Assembly (NCBI RefSeq): GCF_029227915.1 | Contig: NC_079886.1 | Span: 17,708,501-17,772,500, forward strand | Length of the DNA stretch: 64,000 bases | Direction of reading: 5' to 3' | DNA from: Hydractinia symbiolongicarpus | Lineage: Eukaryota > Cnidaria > Hydrozoa > Anthoathecata > Hydractiniidae | Part shown: positions 34,289-44,100 of the stretch, one piece after another | Layout: every line of letters begins with the position of its first letter | Numbering within the stretch: the stretch's first letter is position 1 | Program-made: the position numbers and the translations under genes | The notes under the pieces: generated by a model | Seen by the model: the letters and a program-made list of their open reading frames with translations, nothing else | Databases searched by the model: none | What the model was told of the DNA's origin: nothing

Positions 34289-35098
34289 ATGAGGAAGATA
34301 ATTTTATTCTTGTGTGTGGTGGTTTGTCAAGGCAAGCAGCCAAACAGTTTTGAAAGTGCTTTCTATTTAGCTAAAAAGTATAAAAATACACTCTGTTTAG
34401 GTACTTCAACCACACCCGCTTTCACTACCAGTCATATTGCTACTGATGACAACGGTTTAGATGCCTCAACTGCACATCTCTCCACTACCGGTACTACTGA
34501 TGGCAACAGCTTAGATTTCTCAACCAGGCATGTTTCAACTACCGGTACTACTGATGGCAACAGTTTAGATGCCTCAACCACACATGCTTCCAATACCGGT
34601 ACTACTGATGGTAACAGTTTAGATTCTTCAACCATACACGCTTCCACTACCAGTACTACTGATGGCAGCAGTTTAGATTCCTCAACCACACACGCTTCCG
34701 CCACCAGTACTACTGATGGCAGCAGTTTAAATACCTCAACCACACATGCTTCCACTACCAGTACTACTGATGGCAGCAGTTTAAATGCCTTAACCACACA
34801 TGCTTCCACTATTGGTACTACTCATGGCAACAGTTTAGATACCTCAACCACACATGTTTCCACTACCAGTACTACTGATGGCAACAGTTTAGATGCCTCA
34901 ACCACACATGTTTCCACTATCGGTACTACTGATGGTAACAGTTTAGATTCCTCAACCACACATGCTTCCATTACCATTACTACTGATGGCAACAGTTTAG
35001 ATGCTTCAACTATTCATTTTTTCATCACCACTCGTACTGTTACTCATGGGATAACTCAAAGTAAAAGTGTAGACGTTCTAAAGGTAATTTCAAGTTGA
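34289..35098 (+). CDS. Secreted Ser/Thr-repeat (mucin-like) protein, truncated paralog of the lectin-like gene
   Basis: 269 codons in one frame. MRKIILFLCVVVCQG is a signal peptide homologous to that at 17622. Residues 16-37 (GKQPNSFESAFYLAKKYKNT...) correspond to intron 1 sequence of the parent gene; the parent's GT donor is GC here. An alternative is removal of a 69-bp GC-AG intron (34332-34400), which also keeps the frame. Then follow about eleven 18-residue repeats of the form GTTDGNSLDASTTHAST, rich in Thr/Ser and likely O-glycosylated. The lectin, TSP1 and PAN modules are missing. The frame ends by running through the position of the parent's exon 4 donor (SVDVLKVISS*). A short intact ORF with homologous flanks suggests a real but reduced gene; a decayed one is possible. 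Confidence 0.68.
   Translation: MRKIILFLCVVVCQGKQPNSFESAFYLAKKYKNTLCLGTSTTPAFTTSHIATDDNGLDASTAHLSTTGTTDGNSLDFSTRHVSTTGTTDGNSLDASTTHASNTGTTDGNSLDSSTIHASTTSTTDGSSLDSSTTHASATSTTDGSSLNTSTTHASTTSTTDGSSLNALTTHASTIGTTHGNSLDTSTTHVSTTSTTDGNSLDASTTHVSTIGTTDGNSLDSSTTHASITITTDGNSLDASTIHFFITTRTVTHGITQSKSVDVLKVISS
34436..35030 (+). repeat. 54-bp tandem repeat array (18-residue units)
   Basis: About eleven units beginning near ACTACTGATGGCAACAGTTT, differing by point changes only, all in frame. The parent gene has about three units of 60 bp, so the array expanded after duplication. Confidence 0.92.
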
Positions 35099-35345
35099 TT
35101 TTCTTTTTGCACTTGGTTTGTTTCAGTAAATAGCCCTTAACCTAGCATCATTTCTTAAAAGGATATTTGTTTTGGTCAACAAATAATTGGCTTTCGCCAA
35201 TTTGAGATGTAATTGGCGGTTTTAAAAAATACCTGGATGTATAATGTTTGGTACAATTGGGTAGCTTAACTTTTCCTCTTTCTAAGATATAGAGGGTAGC
35301 TAATTTTCTTAACAATTAATCCTTAGCAGTTATGGTTGTCGAATA
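35099..35345 (+). repeat. Duplicated intron 4 sequence
   Basis: Matches 21359-21640 (e.g. AGAGGGTAGCTAATTTTCTT in both). Similarity fades after ~35345, and no PAN exon copy was found downstream. Confidence 0.8.
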
Positions 35346-37621
35346 GTGTAGCGATTTTAGCTGAAAATAATAAAACGGAATTCAGTCTTTCAATCTTAAT
35401 AATTTCTACTCAGTCATATTCGACATTTATTATTGCCGTTATATTTAGTGTATAACCCTGTTCTGTACATGCGTATTAAAAAAAAATATTTCCTCCATAA
35501 TAACCTTCTCTTGTTCGTAATAGGCTCCAGTCCTTTAGATTTATATTTTCGTACTTGTTGGATGGTGATTGTTTTAAAAGTGAAGAGTAGAGTGAGCCTG
35601 ATTTTACAAAATGTAAGTACTTTTCTACACCTGGTTGTTTAAACTTATTTTAACATTAAAAACAAAATATATGCTGCTACTTGCAGACGATGTAATTTTA
35701 AAGTAAAATGAATGTATATAACAAGTATTGGTAGCGCTTGATCAAGTTAAAAAAAATGTATAAATTTACCTATTTACTTGATTCTTTTTGTATCTATATG
35801 AATAAAATTTAATACAAAATCTGTTTCCATAAGCTCACCAGCTTTCTATACAAAAACAAAACAAAAAATCTGTTTAGTTCAAAAGTTTAAATGAATTTGC
35901 AGAGAAACATGTAGATTTTATATTTTTCCACTTCGTTGTTTGACTGCTTTTTTAGAAATGATAAGCGAACAAAAATGCTAAAAAATGTTTAAATAATTAA
36001 CACAAAAATGGTGTCCATGTTACCAATTGCGAAGAAGAAATGATGTGTTGACGTAAAAACAAACTTATATGATATTATTATGATGAATAATTTATTGAAG
36101 GTTAAAATAAGAGATCAATTGCTCTGCACTTTGTAAATATAGTACGTATGAAGGTAATTGTATGAACTGTATGTTGAATTGTATGTACGTATGAAGGTAA
36201 TTGAAGGTAAACCACCTTAACAGACGTCGAATTGACGACGAGCCTGAGTCGAAATCAAACCATCGAGCTATTGCGGCTGAAAAATAACATAATTACTCGA
36301 TGGAAATGCAACAATATTACACAATGCATCACATTGTAATACAGATACACGGTTTCTACAAAAGAAGGATAGAAATAGAGAAGGAGACGCATCTTATTTC
36401 GCAGCTATTGAGATCTATTCAAATTCTAGTTTTTTTTAATAACAATGAAATCATACTATCGTCTCGCTCGTCTGAGTCTCTTTTGCTGCAAAAATGATTG
36501 AAGTCACTTTCTCCTAACAAAAAGAGCGCGAAAAAAGCTAATAATTGGATGTCACATTGGCTTTTATTGTGCTTATTGTAGCCAATAAAGTTGTAAATAA
36601 CTTGTATCTTAGTGCATCAGCAAATTAGGCGAGAAACATTCGTAGGGAAAACTTGACAATCGCTGTTTTGAAGTTTGTCGATGGTTGAAAGTGTGAAATA
36701 AAATGAAATGAAATGTATTTCCAGCCTAAAACAAAAATGAAAATACAAAATCTACCTTTAAATAAGAAAGCAAATAAATGTTATTGTACAGCTGATGATA
36801 CTACGAAGAAAACCCATACTGGGCTATCGAGTCCAAGCAACCTAACGAGGGAAAGGGAGACTGCAATCAAATGGGAGAGTAAAGCACTTTAGAAATGATT
36901 AGTTGGTTAGTGTAGTGGAGAAAATTTTCTTCTTTTAATTTACTTGTTAATTCACTTGTTGTATAATGATTACCGAAATGGAAACAAACTAGAACCAGCT
37001 ACAAACGGGGCAGTACGAGTGATTGAGTAGCGTTTCGTGCATCTCTTTGTAAAGTTTTATGCTTTGAGCTTCATTTGTAGCAATAAAAAATCAAACCTTT
37101 TTGAATAATTAACAAAAATGAAATTTAAAAGGACATAACAGCGTCTTATCACGACAATGCTTATATAAATATGTTCACAGAAGCAATTCTGAGAAAAACC
37201 TAGCCATGTAAATTATTCAGAAGTGTGTTTGGTTTTCAAGATATTGAAAACACGTCTCAGCGTATGTCCCCACATATACAGGAACCTATGTTATGATAGA
37301 TAGCTAGCTAGCCACCGAAGCATTGTGTGAAAGACGGTGTACAAAAGTTGATAAACAAACGAAAAATGTGATCTACATAATTTATCAGATTTTCTCTACT
37401 AAAAGATAAAACTGGGTAGTCATTCATGCATTCAAAGTTTGTGGGTAAAATGACGCACAGAAATTCTCAAGAGTTGTTTAACACGAGCAAGTCGAAAGGA
37501 GTTTTTACCAACGTTTATGGAATATTGGCTGTGTTTTGGCATGTATTTTTAATATAGTGTTTCGGCATCTATTAGCGTTTTTATGCAAGTTTTAACACGA
37601 GTCCAATCTTTATCTTAGCCC
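35346..37621. other. Noncoding stretch, nothing recognised
   Basis: AT-rich sequence with short local repeats (e.g. GTACGTATGAAGGTAATTG twice at 36143-36202). No exon, domain or RNA gene seen. Confidence 0.5.
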
Positions 37622-37845
37622 TGGAGTGTCGCAGCTTGTGGTTATAACTCTTGGACTTTGTGCGGGAGACCGGGGTTCGGTTTCCATTGGCAGCGATTCA
37701 ATATGGGCGAGTGAATGTAACCATAGCCCCGGGTAAAATCCAAGGGATGTGAGGGAAATTAGGGAGATGGCGCGCTGTATATCTCGATATTTGCAAGTCT
37801 AGCCATGTAAAATATGAACATCTATCGACTTTCTTTCTTTTGTAC
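37622..37845 (+). mobile_element. tRNA-derived SINE, second family
   Basis: Box A-like GCAGCTTGTGGTTATAACTC and box B-like GGGTTCGGTTTCC, then a body with CAAGGGATGTGAGGGAAATT that partly resembles the SINE at 22.6 kb, ending in CTTTCTTTCTTTT. It does not fold as an intact tRNA. Confidence 0.6.
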
Positions 37846-38360
37846 TAATTTTAGTTCTACACCAGCTGAATAGTATCCGGGGATTTGTAGATTTATGCAC
37901 AACCATCGTAAAATTATCACTTTTCACTTTTCTTGGCCACGCATAAATTTAGTTGGATGCGGATTATTAATTATGCGCGACTGCTTGTTTGTCGCCTATT
38001 CTGCGTGTTTTGCCAATATTAAAACCCAAGGTAAAAAGGGGAAAATTGAACCTTATATTTTAGTTAATAGGCACAGGTAATAATTCATTTTTCACTTTGT
38101 CATTTTCTGCATCACGTTAAGTATGGACATAATATTTTGCTGGAAAATGACATGCGTTAATTTGACTCCACCAACAGAAATCAGAAAATCTTTTTGACAT
38201 TAAGTATTTTGCATTGAAAATATCGTGAAAGTAATTTGCAGCTCGCTGGTCATGATCAGAGGTCTGATCGGAGTGAAGCATTCTCTGTTAAGAATGAAAT
38301 ACGGATGTGCTATGATAAATTTTTACCTATGTATACATACCAACCGGATAAGCTATCTGG

Positions 38361-38460
38361 GTTCATCACTAACATATTGCCGCACGTAGTCTGCGGCTCC
38401 CAGTTCTGGGGACCGCGGGTCGAATCCCGCTTACTGCCAAGCAGTATGTTAGTGATGAAC
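38361..38460. mobile_element. 100-bp inverted-repeat element with a tRNA T-arm-like core
   Basis: The arms GTTCATCACTAACATATTGC (38361-38380) and its inverse at 38441-38460 differ by one base. The 60-nt loop holds GCGGGTCGAATCCCGC, which looks like a tRNA T-arm/box B. No coding frame of substance. Confidence 0.7.
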
Positions 38461-38944
38461 AAACTAGTTCTTCTTCAATATAAAATACAACGAATTCGTC
38501 ATAGCTTTACGGGTTTGATTTGTATCTCAAGAAAACTGAAACTATGGGATTGTGCAATCATGGAGGATCGCCATTTTGAAAGTCCTACTTTTTATAAAGA
38601 CAAGCCTTTGTTTGAATAATATAAATATTATCATGTCATGAAAAAGCCAGTTTATTCTATTCTGTCATCGACGGGCAATGATTGTAATCATCTTTGGCTA
38701 TTTATTATTTGAAGAGATAATTAGAGGATCAAAATTAACCAATCAGATCACAGCAATTAAAGTAATTAACTTTTTCACGGACCCAGATGGAAGCAATAGA
38801 TTGATTAAAATCTTTCCTTTTCTAGAAGTTCACTTTATGTTACATTTCTTTTTCTAAAAGTTCGCTTTTTGTTACGTTTGTCCCGAACCATTTTTTGCAC
38901 TTTTTCATAAATGTTCGCTTTCCGAAGTGCGGGTAACCATATTT

Positions 38945-40085
38945 CTGGAAGTTAATAGGAAATACTATTGATATGAGTATTTCTGTCTATATTATTTATG
39001 GTTTCTTTTACTTTTCTTGTCGTCCAACCAGACTCTCGGTCTATGACCTTTTTATTGTCCCAGTCTATAACATGATCATTCTTCCAGCTATGGTCCGCAA
39101 TCTCATTTTTGTCTGTATCTGCGTTGCGTACGGCTCTTTTGTGCTCTTGCACACGTTGTTTAAACATTCGTTTTCGTTTCACCGACATAAACAGCATCAC
39201 AATCCTTACACGGGATTTCGTAGACAATATTACATTGACTTATTTTGTCTTTCGGATGCCACAGTATACTACGTAGCGTGTTTTTAGATTGAAACACTGG
39301 CTTTATTTTATGATCTTTCAATACCCGACGAAGTATGTTACTTGTCCCTGGTATATATGGCATACACACTGTAGGTACTGGTTCATTTTCCGCATCTTCC
39401 CTGTCACTGCTCTTATCAGTCCTGCTCCTGATTTTCCTCTCAGCCTTTTTAATGGTCTGTCTCGAGTACCCATTTGCAAGTAAGGCGTTGTTTATATGAG
39501 ATAACTCTTTCTTTCAGTCTTTCTCTCCACAGTAATGAGGACACTACACTTTCTTTGCAGGACATTTGGTGATTAGATGTGTATTGGAGATATTGATCAG
39601 TATGAGTTGATTTGCAGTATACTAATACTGATAAGTTACCACCGTTGCGAGTTCAATTGTAATTTGAATCTTCGGGTGCAAATTATTGATATGTTCATGA
39701 AATGCATCTAGATGTGCTCTTCTTATTATTAAAAAGACGTCATCCGCAAATCTTTTCCAAACTCTCGGAGCGTGATCTGCAGTTGTTAAAGCTGTAGTCT
39801 CATGAGCCTGGATATATATTTCAGCTACGAGGATGTTGGGCCACCCATGCCCACACCGTCCGTTTGCGTAAAGAAGTTACCGTCAAATGAACACCATGTT
39901 TTTGTTAGCACAACTTGGACCAAGGACATTAGTTTGTCAATAGGGATGCTTGTTTTGTTCTCATACTCATCATTATTTAGCAGTAATTGCCTGATGATAT
40001 ATAATGGGTCCCGGTACATTTGTGTACAGTGAAGTAGAGTCAAATGATACCATATACTTGTCGTTCCTATCCGTATTTTTCTAAT
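38945..40085 (-). mobile_element. Penelope-like retroelement fragment (RT end and GIY-YIG endonuclease)
   Basis: Minus-strand order: an RT segment (40043-39825) with FDGNFFTQTDGVGMGGPTSS, then a connector containing CMPYIPGTSNILRRVLKDH and IKPVFQSKNTLRSIL (39369-39160), then a GIY-YIG endonuclease with QCNIVYEIPCKDCDAVYVGE and the downstream helix RVQEHKRAVRNADTDKNEIA. Frame changes separate the blocks, so the copy is inactive. Order and motifs are those of Penelope-like elements. Confidence 0.85.
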
Positions 40086-41066
40086 AAAATTACAAGGCTT
40101 TCTGATAAAAGAAGCGAATTATGAGACAAAAAACTTGGCAGTTTAACACTTGTACTGATTTTTTTTAGCCCTGGAAGCAAGATTTTTTGATAACAAACGA
40201 GCAGTGGCAATCAAACTTTTAATTTCAGCCTTAAAGGTAAAAAAGTTAAGCGTTATTTGAAATTAGTCAGATTTTTCTTTGACATTTGGTATATTGGAGA
40301 TTGTTTATCGGCATTAATTTAATCTTATCAATCACTAGAAAAAAGAATATTTCGTTCTTTTCAGCAACTTTTTTTGTAACTTGCTTAACTTTCTTAATTT
40401 GAAGCTTGCCCAGTTGATCAGCAGTTGCTTTGATTTTGATCTACATCTTAGCCTCAAATAAAGAAAGGGAAACGGTACTGATGAAGAAAAACATTCATTG
40501 TTTTGTTATTGATAAATCCGAAATCTCAAAGCCTGTAAAGGCTTTTCATTCTATTTGTGAAGCAAAAGAGCTAAGCAACAAGATATTATATTACAAAAAT
40601 TCGGTCGAGATAAGGACATTAAAAGCTTTTGTGCAACTACGGGCCGAATTCCTGAGGTGCTTTCAAGGAGTCAAAAATACGGGTCGTTGTTCTCGCCGTG
40701 CAAATTGGATTTGTATTAAAGAAAATTTGTTAATAAAATCAAAGAAATACTTTTATAATAAGTCGTTCTTTCATATCTAAAAAGATTTCCAGGCTGAAAA
40801 AGTTAAAGAAGATCCTAAATCCTTCTTAAAATTTTAAATATAGGCTATAAAAGATACAAAGACAACTAACTATTCTTCAATCAATAAGGTAATCTCTCTT
40901 TTTCCACCCATTAACTGCAAATATTATTCCATATCTTTGTGATATGGTGTTATGGCATCGATTTACCGCCAAATGAGTGTAACGGAATCCTAGGGTAATC
41001 AAGTCTTATTTTGACTGTTTCAGCGAAGATAATGATGATAATGATGCTTTTAGGCTGTTGTTAAAA
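40086..41066. other. Noncoding stretch downstream of MFSD12
   Basis: An ORF at 40430-40780 (116 codons, Lys-rich, with KAFHSICEAKELSNKI) has no recognised family and no splice context, and is probably chance or transposon debris. Confidence 0.4.
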
Positions 41067-41072
41067 TTTATT
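41067..41072 (-). promoter_or_regulatory. Polyadenylation signal of MFSD12
   Basis: Minus-strand AATAAA about 117 bp past the stop codon. Another AATAAA overlaps the stop itself (41193-41188). Confidence 0.5.
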
Positions 41073-41188
41073 CTTCCACAACTTTTACTTCGTTGATGTT
41101 TAACGTATGGTATGGGTAATCTACGATGTCCTTAAAGATCACGGAAAGACTTGTATTGCTGCTGCCATGGTATAAATTCAAAAATCGT

Positions 41189-44100
41189 TTATTGACCAGA
41201 GTTAATCCATTGAAATTCAGAAGGAAACAACACGATAATAGAAATGAAACCAACCAGAGCAGACGCTCCCGGTACACAAGTTTGCACGATACTTAAAAAC
41301 ACTTCACAACATGCGCGCCTGAAAATAGTTGAGTTTTGTTTTTAAATACAAATATATATCATTGGTTTAGTATTCTTTTTTATTTATCCTCGACAATAAA
41401 AATTTTTTTGCTCCACGTTATTCAAATACAGGTTGTTCTTTTTTTAATTGTTTTTTAACCCTATTCGTGCTGGTGTGGGGGAGGGGGGTGGGTGGGGCTG
41501 ATTTAGTTCCCCCTCCTAAACTTTTTTTAATGACTTTTTATTTGTGACTTTTCCTAACTTTTATTTACCTTTATTTTCAAAAAAAAATTTGGGGGGGAAT
41601 TATGCCGAAGTGTTGCCATGACAACACTTTTTTATGTTAAAAAAAATTTAAAAAAATTTTTTTTACATGTTTTCAAAAACTTTATGTCACTTCTTAGTTT
41701 ATAATGTTATATTATTTTGTGTTTCAATTATTATTGTTACTAAATTCATCGCAATTATACAACAATTAACAAAATTCAAAGTTAGAGCGTTTTTCTCTGT
41801 TTCACTAAATTTGATGACATCATCACCGAAAATGCTGACGTCATCAATTTTTTTTATCAAATTGTTTATTAATACCTGAACAACACTTGTGGTAAGTTTC
41901 AGGTCCAACGGACAACGATTTTAGAAATTACACAGGGGTGTCGAATCACCCCCCCCCCCCCCCCAGCATTGAGGAGCACCTAAAAGGCCCAGCAGGACTA
42001 GGGTTAAAGAAACATACGTTATAAGGTCATCTTTATAAGATATTTATAAGATAAGTATTTCACTAGTGACAACCTAAAAACTTAGGAAACTTTTTGAAAT
42101 TGAAAAAAAGAACCCTGTTTTATGCCTTTAAAAGGCATTTCAGCAACAGAATTAACAATCCATCAAAATACTTTTTCAATTTTCTCAATAGTTTGCGAGT
42201 TAGCATTTAAAAGTGCCTATAATGTCAACCTTAAGTTAATCATTGTGTGTCTTATAAAGAAAAAGGCATGTGGTTTTTACACCAGGAAAATCTAATTTGA
42301 GGAAAAACGCTTTTACAAACATTTAGAACCTCATTTATTAAGAAAATATCGCACGTACCCAGGTGTAGCATTTGGTTTTAAACTTTGTATGATGTAGATG
42401 ACTACACCAGTGGACAACTTGTCAGTAAAACTCATCGCAGAATATACAAATCCACTTGATATCTATAAGAATATAAAAATAATATGAAAATAACAAATAA
42501 CAACAACAATAACAAACAACAACAACAACAGCAAACAACAACAACAAACAACAATAAACGACAACAACAAACAACAACAAACAACAACAACAACAAACAA
42601 CAACACACAACAACAAACAACAACAACAATAACAAACAACATTAACAAAAAAACACAACAACAAAACAACAACAAAACCTGGCAGGAACAACAAACACCA
42701 AAAGAAAAAACGAACAATATACAACAACAAAAAACAACAACAAAAAAACATCAAACCAAAGACAACAAACAAGCAACCATTGTTGCAAAAGAAAGGTACT
42801 AAAGACAGAAACAAACAACAACAAAAAGAAAACTACGACAATAAAAACACCATAAGTAACTTACCTTGTCAGTGTCAATAAGTTCAGCCGTTTTAGCAAG
42901 TGATGTCACCAGAATAATTGATCCACCACTGCCAATCAACCAGGTAGCACCAAAAACTTGCTCTTTGTTATGTGCACTGATTGAGAATAACCACAAACTT
43001 GCACAGATAATCATGGACGAACCAAACATGTAAGATAACTAAGGAAAGTTTTTGATTACTTTAATATTGGGTTGGTTTAAATTGGATAATTTTGTTTTCG
43101 AATCTCAAAAATACCTATTCAACGAAATATTTCACATTGCGCCAAAGAACTGTCAACTTGACGAGATGTCCACGTTTATATTATTTACTCCTAAAGCAAT
43201 CCGACAAACTACGGTGACGTATACACGTTTTAATTGTAAGAAACCGGTTTATGACTTATAAACCGGTTTCTTACAATATAGCTTACGCTATACAACCAAA
43301 AACCTAAAAATATTTTGAAATTGAAAAGAAAAGATAATTTTGGCATAAGTAACTGCTTTAATTTTTGCTGTAATTAAGAAACCTAATGGATATTAAGTTT
43401 TCCATTTTAAAGATTATAAAATAAGATAAGAACACGTCAATTTTAATTTAATTTCAAATACACGACTTGCACAAAAAATTATTTAACCTTATTTTACTTG
43501 CGTTCAGAAAAAAGAGAACTTTTAGAGAGATCCACTGTCAGATATCTTCTAAAATAAGAACGTGTGTATTCATCTGCAAATCTGCAGGTTACAAAAAAGC
43601 AGTTTAAAGAGCTACACTGTACAAGCTTACTATACCGTAAAAAATTTTGCAGCAATGAAATTTCGCGGTTTCATGAATTTTTTTTTTACGATTGTTTTTT
43701 GTTGTTGTTTGCAAACCAAGAAAATAAATTCCGCAAAATTTTAACACTTTTAAAGCGCGAAATTTATTTATGCTGCGAAAATGTAAAAAGTTTCAACCGT
43801 GAAATTAAAATCCGCGATATTCTTCAGTTTTTGTTTATCTGATCATGCTTATCTTAATTTCTTTTCACTTTCGGCCAAATTTAATTGTTGACAATCCGAG
43901 AAAAATAATTTCCGCGAAATCCATTTAACTTGGTCATCATCTAAAATAAATTACACGATAATGCAAAAAATTCGCGGTGTTGTTAAATCACGAAGTTTTT
44001 CTCGCAAAAACGTCTGACATTAAAGTTTGCAATGAAATAACTTAGCGTCTCACCTGCATTCCTATTCTTCTTGTAAGTCTGTTCAGTAATAAACAAGTAC

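Noticed and set aside
34432-34809. Antisense ORF of 125 codons
   Set aside because: Opposite strand of the 54-bp repeat array; stays open only because the unit length is a multiple of three.
34436-35030. CRISPR-like array
   Set aside because: Units are contiguous coding repeats without unique spacers in a eukaryotic gene.
38236-38619. 127-codon plus-strand ORF
   Set aside because: Runs across an inverted-repeat element and has no domain or splice context.
40430-40780. 116-codon ORF
   Set aside because: Unrecognised, Lys-rich, isolated; insufficient to call a gene.
41068-41277. Minus-strand 69-codon ORF
   Set aside because: Overlaps the last MFSD12 exon in another frame; the correct phase gives a family-like final helix and stop.
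42422-42814. Four Cys/Val/Leu-rich minus-strand ORFs
   Set aside because: Produced by the (CAA)n tract in MFSD12 intron 7.
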